Counted from the stretch's first letter, positions 1-5,915 are shown. The stretch: 6,414 nt of DNA from Clostridia bacterium (GCA_017394605.1 JAFPXU010000107.1:1-6414); one strand, 5' to 3'. Notes: generated by a model from the sequence alone, not told the origin. Numbers and translations are program-made.

Positions 1-491
1 AGGTGGACGATACCGCAGCAGCGATCATCCGCTTCAAAAACGGCGCCATCGGCAACATCGTCGTGAGCAATTCGCAGAATCCCGCCCTGTTCGGGAACGT
101 CCGGGTCCACGGGGAAAACGGCGCGAGCGTCGGCGTACAGACCGACGGCGGCGCCATGTTCATCGCGGGCGTCTCGGGCATCGCCGAACCCCCCGTGAAC
201 GATCTGTGGACGGTGCCGGGGGAGGAGAACATGCTAGAGGAGTACAAGCGCATGGACAGCGAGTTCTTCAACAGCATCGACAGCACGCATTACTTCCATA
301 TCCGGCAACTGACCGATTTCCTCGACGCGATCCAGAATCACCGCGAACCGCTGATCACGCTGGAGGACGGCCGCAGGACCGTCGAGCTGATCACGGGCAT
401 CTACCGCTCCAACCGGGACAGAATGCCGGTCAAATTCCCGCTTGTGCCCGAGAACCGGGACGATTTCGACGGACGTCTTCCGAGATCCTGA
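1..491 (+). CDS. Gfo/Idh/MocA-family oxidoreductase, C-terminal part (5' end outside window)
   Basis: This is the C-terminal domain of an NAD(P)-dependent dehydrogenase acting on a sugar, polyol or inositol-like substrate, probably in the cytoplasm. The frame is open to the left edge; the GTG at position 3 is almost certainly an internal Val of an E-V-D-D-T-A-A stretch, not a start. Family signs are 'DDTAAAIIRFKNGAIGNI' near the beginning of the visible part (the beta-sheet strand that follows the catalytic region in this family) and the closing block 'QLTDFLDAIQNHREPLITLE' followed by 'DGRRTVELITGIYRS', which is characteristic of the C-terminus. About 163 residues are visible; full-length members run about 350-400 residues, so the Rossmann NAD-binding half and the catalytic lysine lie outside the window. 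It stops at TGA 489-491 and is followed by a strong terminator, so it looks like the end of a separate transcription unit. The family is clear; the substrate is unknown. Confidence 0.9.
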   Translation, partial: VDDTAAAIIRFKNGAIGNIVVSNSQNPALFGNVRVHGENGASVGVQTDGGAMFIAGVSGIAEPPVNDLWTVPGEENMLEEYKRMDSEFFNSIDSTHYFHIRQLTDFLDAIQNHREPLITLEDGRRTVELITGIYRSNRDRMPVKFPLVPENRDDFDGRLPRS

Positions 492-551
492 CGGAATACC
501 GGGAAGCCCGGCGACAAAAGACCAAATCGTCAAATTCGTATAAAGTTCAAA

Positions 552-600
552 CAGGAGCCTAGCACGAAAAAGTGCGAGGCTCCTGCTTATTTCTTTTTCT
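552..600 (+). terminator. Rho-independent terminator after the Gfo/Idh gene
   Basis: The arms at 552-565 (CAGGAGCCTAGCAC) and 572-585 (GTGCGAGGCTCCTG) form a 14-bp stem with a single A/G mismatch and a 6-nt GAAAAA loop. A T-rich run (cttatttctttttct) follows immediately on the + strand. It sits 60 nt after the stop at 491. On the - strand the same hairpin is followed by TTTGAACTTT, so it may also stop transcripts of the convergent regulator gene. Confidence 0.9.
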
Positions 601-672
601 TACCCCGATTCTAACGATAAAACGCAATAAAATTTATTTTTTATACCCGTCTGATCGCCGATTCCGCATGAA

Positions 673-712
673 AATGAAATTATCCTTATGTCTGAAGGGC
701 TGTTATTTCATT
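673..712 (-). terminator. Possible weak stem at the 3' end of the regulator gene
   Basis: An exact 8-bp inverted repeat, AATGAAAT at 673-680 and ATTTCATT at 705-712, encloses a second short repeat, CCTT 684-687 with AAGG 695-698. The right arm overlaps the regulator stop codon (708-710). Read on the - strand, the stem is followed by TTTCATGC. It is AT-rich and would be weak, so it may be a fortuitous repeat or a protein-binding site; the stronger hairpin at 552-585 could be the actual - strand terminator. Confidence 0.25.
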
Positions 713-1376
713 CCTCTCCCTGCTCGCTTCCCGAAAAATTCCGGAGATGCATATAGACCGTATTCCGGGAGATTCCAAGTATTTCGGCAACTTTCGCTAC
801 TGCATCCTTGATGTTGAAAACTCCATGCTCGTAAAGGATACGGATCAATTCCCGGTTCTTGTTCACAGCCGGGATCGTTGTGTTGAACAGCACCTGGTTC
901 CGTGCGTCCGCAACGGCATTCGCAATCGAGTCTGTCGTGCTGGAGGCGAAATACTCGGTTTCCGTCGATCCTGCGTACGGGCCCGTCAAGTCCGCGATAA
1001 TCTCCGAAAGAGGGGTGTCCAGGTAGAGATTGATGCACATCATCCCGATCAGCCTCCCCTTTTCGCCGTAAATTGGGATCGTGGAGGATTTCAGATGCTC
1101 CCCCGTTGCGCTGATCGACCGGTAGGATGCATAGGACTCCGCAGCGGTCAGATCCTGTTCGTTGATCCGCTTCAACATATTCAAAGCAAGATCGGTCAGC
1201 GGCGCGCCGGCGGAACGTCCGGAATGATATCCGTTCATGATTTTCACGACCGAGTGATTGTAATCCTCGAGACTGTGAAGACTGATCTCATATGCTGATC
1301 CGAGATATGCGGAAAGCTGATCCATCATCGAAGCATAGGAATCCAGAACAAGTTTATCGATTTTCGTAAGCTTCAT
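708..1376 (-). CDS. YheO/DauR-family transcriptional regulator (PAS-like + HTH)
   Basis: This 222-residue DNA-binding regulator is probably the local controller of the divergent operon. Residues about 8-118 match the YheO-like PAS domain: the run 'IMNGYHSGRSAGAPLTDLAL' (46-65) is the family hallmark, and 'STIPIYGEKGRLIGMMCINL' (98-117) is the PAS core with its closing beta strands. Residues about 160-214 form the HTH_22 domain, with the recognition helix around 'LGISRNTVYMHLRNF' (200-214). The length is typical of the family. The ATG at 1374-1376 (complement) is preceded 5 nt away by GGAGG (1382-1386), which fixes the start. The best studied relative is DauR, a repressor of D-arginine catabolism; other members are uncharacterised, so the ligand cannot be inferred, though an amino acid is plausible given the neighbours. 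It lies divergent to the PLP enzyme operon across a 180-nt AT-rich gap. The family is certain; the targets are inferred from position. Confidence 0.92.
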   Translation of the reverse strand: MKLTKIDKLVLDSYASMMDQLSAYLGSAYEISLHSLEDYNHSVVKIMNGYHSGRSAGAPLTDLALNMLKRINEQDLTAAESYASYRSISATGEHLKSSTIPIYGEKGRLIGMMCINLYLDTPLSEIIADLTGPYAGSTETEYFASSTTDSIANAVADARNQVLFNTTIPAVNKNRELIRILYEHGVFNIKDAVAKVAEILGISRNTVYMHLRNFSGSEQGEE

Positions 1377-1439
1377 TTTTGCCTCCTTTTTCCTGTAAAA
1401 AAACGCGACTATCCAATCAAATCCGAAGCCTGCTATGTC

Positions 1440-1468
1440 ATGATATCATTCGATGAAACAGTTTGCAA
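1440..1468 (-). promoter_or_regulatory. Predicted sigma-A promoter of the regulator gene
   Basis: On the - strand a -35-like TTGCAA (1468-1463) is followed after exactly 17 nt by TATCAT (1445-1440), itself preceded by TGA, an extended -10 (TGn). The expected transcription start is near 1433, giving a leader of about 57 nt. An AAAC-A-GTTT palindrome (1456-1464) overlaps the -35 element and the start of the spacer. This is a consensus-based prediction only. Confidence 0.6.
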
Positions 1469-1482
1469 TGAAATAAATATGG

Positions 1483-1505
1483 TTCATTGAATGAAATTCT
1501 TTCAT
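1483..1505. promoter_or_regulatory. Overlapping inverted repeats, candidate operator between the divergent promoters
   Basis: Two perfect 6-bp inverted repeats share their middle: TTCATT-G-AATGAA (1483-1495) and ATGAAA-TTC-TTTCAT (1491-1505). They lie directly upstream of the -35 box of the + strand promoter and upstream of the regulator promoter. Further TTCAT/ATGAA copies occur at 1453-1457, 1468-1472 and 1522-1526. The position fits an operator for the divergent YheO/DauR-type regulator, but no binding consensus of this family was available to compare. Confidence 0.45.
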
Positions 1506-1506
1506 A

Positions 1507-1536
1507 TTGACGTTAATTTTGTTCATATGCTATCAT
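1507..1536 (+). promoter_or_regulatory. Predicted sigma-A promoter of the PLP enzyme operon
   Basis: A -35 TTGACG (1507-1512) and a -10 TATCAT (1531-1536) are separated by 18 nt. The -10 is preceded by TGC (1528-1530), an extended -10. The start of transcription would be near A1543, only about 14 nt before the ATG at 1557. A TTCAT copy (1522-1526) lies in the spacer and could allow a bound regulator to block polymerase. Confidence 0.6.
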
Positions 1537-1544
1537 CCTGTCAT

Positions 1545-1551
1545 GGAGGGG
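1545..1551 (+). promoter_or_regulatory. Ribosome binding site deciding the start at 1557
   Basis: GGAGGGG lies 5 nt upstream of the ATG at 1557. The longer in-frame reading from ATG 1491 would add 22 residues with no family similarity, lacks a Shine-Dalgarno sequence and would begin upstream of the predicted promoter, so the start at 1557 is preferred. Confidence 0.85.
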
Positions 1552-1556
1552 TGAGT

Positions 1557-2741
1557 ATGAAACCGAACGAACTTGTTCTCGCATCCGGCAGCAGCTTAAA
1601 CCGCATGAAATGGGAAGAGGAAATCGAGCGTTCCTCCATGGAGGACCTCCTTTGCTTCGGCACGGCGGATATGGATTTTCAGAGTCCGGAACCGATTCTT
1701 TCAGCGCTGACAGACATTATCGGAACAGGGCACCTCGGATATCCCCGGGTGACCGATGAATTCTACGCTGCAATCGGGAACTGGCTGCTCCGGCATACCG
1801 GATGGAAGTTTGACGCAAGATCCTCTATCGTTCAGAATCTCGGAATCTATCTGTCCGCCTGGAATGCGCTGGACGCCTTGACGCGTCCCGGCGACAGGAT
1901 CACGATCCTGACCCCGGTGCATTTTTGTTTCCGCCGCCTGATTCAGGTGAACGGGCGTGTCGCTGTTGAGTGTCCTCTTTCCTATGAGAACGGCGTTTAC
2001 TCCATATCCTACGCGCATCTGGAAGCCTGTTTCGCCAGCGGCAGCAGATTCTTATGGCTCTGCAATCCGCATAACCCGATCGGAAAAGCATGGACAAGGG
2101 AGGAGCTGACCAGGGTCGCTGACCTCTGTGACAAGTATCACGTTTTGATCCTATCCGATGACGTGTACTGCGGGCTGACCGCTCCCGGCACCCCGTACAC
2201 GCCGATCGCATCCCTTTCCAAAAAGATCTCATACCAGACGGTCACGCTGTATTCGACCAGCAAGATCTACAACACAACAGGACTGCGGCATTCGTTCGTG
2301 ATTGCGGAAAACCCTGCGATCCTGAAGGACTATACGGACTCCATCGCGAGGATGAATCTCGAATACGGTCTGAACATCATGGGAATGGCCGCTTCGATCG
2401 CCGCCTACACGAAATGCGATCCGTGGCTGGATGCCCTTATGAAGAGAATGACCGATTACCGTGCACGGATGAAAGCGTTTCTCCGTTCGGAAGCCCCGTC
2501 TGTTTCTGTTTACGATTCCAACGCCGGCTATTTTGCCTGGATCGACATGCGGAACATTGCCGTTCCCGCAAAGCAACTGAAGCATCAGCTTGAGCAGGAG
2601 GCGCACATCGTTGTCGAGAACGGCGCCGACCTGGGCAAGGGCGGAGACGGCTTCATCCGCTGGAATCTTGCCTGTTCGGAAGAACATCTGAAAGAAGGGC
2701 TGGCGAGGTTCGCCGCGTTCTGCAGGAATCACAGCAAATAA
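1557..2741 (+). CDS. PLP-dependent aminotransferase, MalY/PatB-like (probable C-S beta-lyase), paralog 1
   Basis: This is a 394-residue cytoplasmic fold-type I PLP enzyme of the class I/II aminotransferase superfamily, closest in motif layout to MalY/PatB (cystathionine beta-lyase type). Visible motifs: 'GTADMDF' (35-41), the MalY-type N-terminal signature; 'NPHNPIG' (170-176), the PLP/substrate-binding loop; 'ILSDDVY' (198-204), whose D201 should pair with the pyridine nitrogen; 'STSK' (233-236), with K236 the Schiff-base lysine; and 'FIRWN' (366-370), with R368 the substrate carboxylate arginine. All catalytic residues are present, so it should be active. It differs from the usual MalY 'SDE-x-H' by having D202 and Y204 in place of Glu and His; Tyr at this place is normal in true aminotransferases. 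It therefore could be a transaminase rather than a lyase. It is first in a four-gene operon, with only 21 nt to a diverged paralog, and RidA downstream supports an enamine-producing reaction. The family is sure; the reaction and substrate are inferred. Confidence 0.92.
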   Translation: MKPNELVLASGSSLNRMKWEEEIERSSMEDLLCFGTADMDFQSPEPILSALTDIIGTGHLGYPRVTDEFYAAIGNWLLRHTGWKFDARSSIVQNLGIYLSAWNALDALTRPGDRITILTPVHFCFRRLIQVNGRVAVECPLSYENGVYSISYAHLEACFASGSRFLWLCNPHNPIGKAWTREELTRVADLCDKYHVLILSDDVYCGLTAPGTPYTPIASLSKKISYQTVTLYSTSKIYNTTGLRHSFVIAENPAILKDYTDSIARMNLEYGLNIMGMAASIAAYTKCDPWLDALMKRMTDYRARMKAFLRSEAPSVSVYDSNAGYFAWIDMRNIAVPAKQLKHQLEQEAHIVVENGADLGKGGDGFIRWNLACSEEHLKEGLARFAAFCRNHSK

Positions 2742-2762
2742 CAGGAAGGAAGGAAGAACCCG

Positions 2763-3959
2763 ATGCATTACGATTTCGATACCACTCCCGACCACCGCCA
2801 CAACGGATCCTACAGATGGAACATGCCCGGCATGCCCGAGGACATCATCGGAATGGGAACCGCGGATCTTGACTTCAACTGTGCGCCGTGCATCCGGGAA
2901 GCGCTCCGTCCCGTCGTTGAGGACAACTGCTTCAACTACCGGCAGCGCAGCGACGAATACTATGACGCAGTCTGTTCCTGGTACCGCAGAATGTACGGTC
3001 TGGAAGTGAAGCGCGAATGGCTCAGCAACGTTCCGAGCACGATCGGCGCCGTCCGCATAGCGCTCGGCATCTTCGCAAAGCCCGGCGACGCGGTGATCGT
3101 TCAGACACCCGTCTTCCGTCCGCTTGTCTGGGCGATCGACGGGGCAGATCTCCGGCAGATCGATAACCCTCTCAAGATCGTTAACGGACATTATGAGATC
3201 GACTTCGAGGACTTTGAAGACAAGCTCCGGACATACCGTCCGAGCGTCTATCTTCTGGTCAACCCCCACAACCCGACAGGACGCGTTTTCACACAGGAAG
3301 AACTCGAGAAACTGGTCGACCTCTGCGCAGCCTACAATGTAACGCTGATTTCGGACGAAGTGCACGGTCTCGTGATCTATGAGGGCAGCCGGTTCATTCC
3401 GATCCTTGCTGTCAGCGAAACCGCGAAGAAAATCGCCGTTCAGATCATGAGTTTTTCCAAGGGCTACAACATCATGAGCCTGCCGCACGCCATCATCACG
3501 ATCGCAAATCCGGATATTCAGGGTAAATGGATGCGGCAGATCCAAGCGCATTCATTCGGATACGCCACCAACAGTTTTGCACTTGCAGCCGTCACTTCGA
3601 TCCTGAAAGGCGAAGCGGACGACTGGATGAAGGAACTGACTGCGTATCTTTCGAACAATCTTGAGGAAGCGCTTGCGTTCATCGAGGAAAAACACCTGCC
3701 GCTGATCCCGTTCAAGCCGGAGGGCAGTTTCCTTCTCTGGCTAGACTGCCGGCAGGCAGGGATTGGCCAGGATCATCTTGACCGGTTCTTCCGGGAAAAT
3801 GCACTGATCGATCTGGACGACGGAGAAGAGAACTTCGGACCTGCCGGAAGAGGCTTTATTCGGATCAACTTTGCCGTAACGAACAAGGTATTAAAGGAAG
3901 CTTTGAACAGAATCGAAAAAGCCTTCCATGATAATACACGCAACAACAAGAACAACTGA
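2763..3959 (+). CDS. MalY/PatB-family PLP-dependent enzyme (probable cystathionine/C-S beta-lyase), paralog 2
   Basis: This 398-residue enzyme is the more canonical MalY/PatB member of the pair. It opens with 'YDFDTTPDHR' (3-12) and 'YRWN' (17-20), matching the family's usual N-terminus, followed by 'MGTADLDF' (31-38). The PLP site is complete: 'NPHNPTG' (167-173), 'ISDEVH' (196-201) with D198 for the pyridine nitrogen, 'SFSK' (230-233) with K233 as the Schiff-base lysine, and 'FGPAGRGFIRINFA' (358-371) with R367 for the substrate carboxylate. Family members cleave the C-S bond of cystathionine, cysteine or related beta-substituted amino acids, giving a thiol or H2S plus 2-aminoacrylate, which decays to pyruvate and ammonia. 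The start is supported by the purine-rich AGGAAGGAAGGAAG (2742-2755). It lies 21 nt after paralog 1 and 15 nt before the carrier gene, so co-transcription is very likely. Members are homodimers with shared active sites, so a mixed dimer with paralog 1 is conceivable but not shown. Confidence 0.93.
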   Translation: MHYDFDTTPDHRHNGSYRWNMPGMPEDIIGMGTADLDFNCAPCIREALRPVVEDNCFNYRQRSDEYYDAVCSWYRRMYGLEVKREWLSNVPSTIGAVRIALGIFAKPGDAVIVQTPVFRPLVWAIDGADLRQIDNPLKIVNGHYEIDFEDFEDKLRTYRPSVYLLVNPHNPTGRVFTQEELEKLVDLCAAYNVTLISDEVHGLVIYEGSRFIPILAVSETAKKIAVQIMSFSKGYNIMSLPHAIITIANPDIQGKWMRQIQAHSFGYATNSFALAAVTSILKGEADDWMKELTAYLSNNLEEALAFIEEKHLPLIPFKPEGSFLLWLDCRQAGIGQDHLDRFFRENALIDLDDGEENFGPAGRGFIRINFAVTNKVLKEALNRIEKAFHDNTRNNKNN

Positions 3960-3974
3960 GAAAGGGGAGTCAAA

Positions 3975-5444
3975 ATGGAACAAACTTCTAAACCCAAAAA
4001 AGAACGTCAGAAAAAGGAACTGACTGTCACCAGTGCTCTGGTCGGATTTCTCGCTCCGATTGCAGTCCTGATCCTCCTGATCGTAATCGGTGCGGACGTC
4101 ACGATCGCCGCGCTGGCCGCTCTCTTCGTCATGATCGTCTATGCGATGGTCATGGGCTATGACTGGAAAACCATCGATGACGCGATGGCAGACGGCGTCA
4201 AGCAGGTCGCAACCGCGATGATGGTCATGCTGCTCGTCGGCTGTATGGTCGCTGTCTGGATGTCCAGCGGAACGATTCCTTCGCTTCTGTATTACGGCAT
4301 GAAGATCATCACGCCGAAGCTCTTCCTCCCGATCTGCTTCATACTGCCTGCGTTCATGGCGATCTGCGCCGGAACCAGCTGGGGCGCGATCAGCACGATC
4401 GGCGTCGTCCTCTGCAGTATGGCTGCAGGCCTTGGGATTCCCGTTCCGATGGCAGCAGGCGCAGTCATCTCCGGTGCTTTCTTCGGAGACAAGATGAGCC
4501 CGCTTTCGGATACGACACTGCTTGCTTCCGCATCCTGTGACGTTCCGCTGTTCGATCACATCCAGTCGATGTGGTACACGACGATTCCCGGCACGATCAT
4601 CTGCCTTGTCATCTACTGGATCCTTGGCGCGAATGCTTCCGGAAACATCGATACCGCCGCTGTTGCGGAGCTTTCCAACGGTCTTTCCAACACCTTCAAC
4701 ATCAGCGTGCTTCACTTTATCCCCGTCATCCTGGTCCTTGTCCTTTCCGTGCTGCGGGTACCCGCGCTACTGTCGTTCGGCATCGGAATCGCAAGCGGCA
4801 TCATCTGGTCGATGATCTTCCAGGGACGCGGCTTTGTTGAAAACCTCGGCTACATTCTGAACGGCTTTTCCACGGAAAGCGGCGTTGCTGCCGTTGATTC
4901 ACTCGTCAACCGCGGAGGTTTCTCGAGCATGCTTTCCCTGGTCGGAATCCTGATCACACTCGGACTGCTGAGCGGTCTGTTCACCAAGACGGGCGTTCTG
5001 GTCAAACTGGTCAGCGCGCTGTCCACCAAACTCAACACACCGGCCGGCATCCTGCTTGGGGCATGGATTTCCTCCCTGCTGATCTGCCTCATCGGCGGTC
5101 AGTATCCGGCAATCGCGATCCCCGCTGTCGCATTCAAAGAGATCTGCGACGAGAAGGACATCAACCGTGCGGTTCTCTCCAGAACGCTGGAAGACGTCGG
5201 TACGATGGTTGCCGCAATCGTTCCCTGGTCCGCATGGGTCATCGGTTACGGCGTGGTGCTCGGAGGCGCCGGCAATCCGATTTCTGTTACGGAATTTATC
5301 CCGTTCTGCTTCCTGCCCATGCTCTGCCCGATCCTCACGCTGATCAACAACTTCACCGGAATCGGTCTGCTGCATAAGAATGATCCCGTTAAATACAATC
5401 CTTTCTGGATCCGCAAGAAACACGAGGCAGGAAAAGCAGAATGA
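3975..5444 (+). CDS. NhaC-family Na+/H+ antiporter-type carrier, possible amino acid transporter
   Basis: This is a 489-residue integral membrane carrier with a charged cytoplasmic N-terminus (residues 1-16, many Lys/Arg/Glu) and roughly 12 hydrophobic segments, for example about 20-40, 44-60, 80-96, 116-131, 137-155, 203-218, 245-262, 318-338, 358-375, 408-430 and 440-460. Family motifs are 'AGTSWGA' (132-138), 'GAFFGDKMSPLSDTT' (167-181), the signature loop of NhaC proteins, and 'RTLEDVGTMVAAIVPWSAW' (403-421). Length is normal for NhaC. Characterised relatives include Na+/H+ antiporters and the malate/lactate exchanger MleN; others have been predicted as methionine, lysine or tyrosine importers from their regulons. 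Set between two PLP amino acid enzymes and RidA, it more probably moves the enzymes' amino acid substrate or a product in exchange for Na+ or H+ than serves general pH control. The start follows AAAGGGGAG (3961-3969). The stop overlaps the next start (ATGA at 5441-5444). The family is sure; the substrate is inferred. Confidence 0.92.
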   Translation: MEQTSKPKKERQKKELTVTSALVGFLAPIAVLILLIVIGADVTIAALAALFVMIVYAMVMGYDWKTIDDAMADGVKQVATAMMVMLLVGCMVAVWMSSGTIPSLLYYGMKIITPKLFLPICFILPAFMAICAGTSWGAISTIGVVLCSMAAGLGIPVPMAAGAVISGAFFGDKMSPLSDTTLLASASCDVPLFDHIQSMWYTTIPGTIICLVIYWILGANASGNIDTAAVAELSNGLSNTFNISVLHFIPVILVLVLSVLRVPALLSFGIGIASGIIWSMIFQGRGFVENLGYILNGFSTESGVAAVDSLVNRGGFSSMLSLVGILITLGLLSGLFTKTGVLVKLVSALSTKLNTPAGILLGAWISSLLICLIGGQYPAIAIPAVAFKEICDEKDINRAVLSRTLEDVGTMVAAIVPWSAWVIGYGVVLGGAGNPISVTEFIPFCFLPMLCPILTLINNFTGIGLLHKNDPVKYNPFWIRKKHEAGKAE

Positions 5445-5821
5445 AAAAAGCAGTCGTACATACTTCTATCGCACCGACGGCGATCGGTCCGTATTCTCAG
5501 GGGATTATTGCAGGAGATCTGGTGTTCGTATCAGGACAGCTCCCTGTCGATATGGCGACCGGATCCTTTCCGGAAGGGATTTCCGCCCAGACCAGGCAGT
5601 CGCTACTGAACCTTCAGGCGATTCTGAAGGAAGCCGGAACGAATCTCGGTAACATCGTCAAGACAACCGTATTTCTTTCCGATATGAACAACTTCGCGGC
5701 AATGAACGAAGTCTATCGGGAACTCATCGGCTCAGAGGCGTGCCCTGCCCGCTCTGCGGTCGAAGTCGCCAGACTTCCCAAGGACGCGCTGGTGGAGATC
5801 GAAGCGATCGCCGTCAAATAA
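5441..5821 (+). CDS. RidA family enamine/imine deaminase
   Basis: This 126-residue protein is a full-length member of the RidA (YjgF/YER057c/UK114) family, small trimeric cytoplasmic enzymes that hydrolyse 2-aminoacrylate and other reactive enamine/imine intermediates released by PLP enzymes to 2-oxo acids and ammonia. Family residues visible: 'GPYSQ' (16-20), 'LVFVSGQLP' (27-35), N89 in 'AMNEVY', and 'CPARSAVEVARLP' (101-113) with R104, the arginine that binds the substrate carboxylate, then E119 in 'VEIEAIA'. These correspond to the active-site set of the deaminating RidA subfamily (equivalent to Arg105 and Glu120 of the E. coli protein), so activity is expected. It overlaps the carrier's stop by 4 nt (ATGA), suggesting translational coupling. 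Its place at the end of an operon with two probable beta-lyases suggests it clears the aminoacrylate they release. The symbol ridA is reasonable by family but the ortholog is not proved. Confidence 0.95.
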   Translation: MKKAVVHTSIAPTAIGPYSQGIIAGDLVFVSGQLPVDMATGSFPEGISAQTRQSLLNLQAILKEAGTNLGNIVKTTVFLSDMNNFAAMNEVYRELIGSEACPARSAVEVARLPKDALVEIEAIAVK

Positions 5822-5858
5822 TCCCCCCTCCGACAGTATCCGGAGTATCACAAACAGA

Positions 5859-5900
5859 AAAGAGCTGGATGGCATTGAGTTGTCACCCAGTTCTTTATTC
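5859..5900 (+). terminator. Hairpin terminator at the end of the operon
   Basis: The outer stem 5859-5868 (AAAGAGCTGG) pairs with 5887-5896 (CCAGTTCTTT), then one A/C mismatch, then an inner stem 5870-5874 (TGGCA) with 5881-5885 (TGTCA), closing a 6-nt TTGAGT loop. The attctttcc that follows is only moderately T-rich. Two pairs are G-U in + strand RNA (5864/5891 and 5872/5883) and would be C/A mismatches in the - strand RNA, so the structure favours the + operon. On the - strand it is followed by TTTTCTGTTTG, so it may work in both directions between the convergent units. A smaller stem, CTCCG 5828-5832 with CGGAG 5841-5845, precedes it. Confidence 0.75.
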
Positions 5901-5915
5901 TTTCCGTCTTCGGAC

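Noticed and set aside
572..811. Small + strand open frame of 79 codons beginning inside the terminator
   Set aside because: It starts within the hairpin, has no Shine-Dalgarno sequence and runs into the 3' end of the regulator gene.
747..1298. Open frame of 183 codons on the + strand
   Set aside because: It is antisense to the regulator gene, whose PAS and HTH motifs are clear; no ribosome binding site or family signal.
1491..1556. Upstream in-frame ATG at 1491 adding 22 residues to the first PLP enzyme
   Set aside because: It has no ribosome binding site, the extra residues have no family similarity, and the predicted promoter lies inside this stretch; the ATG at 1557 has a strong GGAGGGG at proper distance.
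1377..1556. Riboswitch or T-box leader upstream of an amino acid operon
   Set aside because: The promoter lies too close to the start codon for a structured leader, and no conserved T-box or S-box elements are visible.
2229..3551. Long open frame of 440 codons on the - strand
   Set aside because: It lies wholly antisense to the two PLP enzyme genes, has no recognisable motif, and is explained by the codon bias of the real genes on the + strand.
3891..4715. Open frame of 274 codons on the - strand, rich in Asp, Arg and His
   Set aside because: It is the antisense of the hydrophobic NhaC gene; its odd composition is what antisense reading of membrane protein codons gives.
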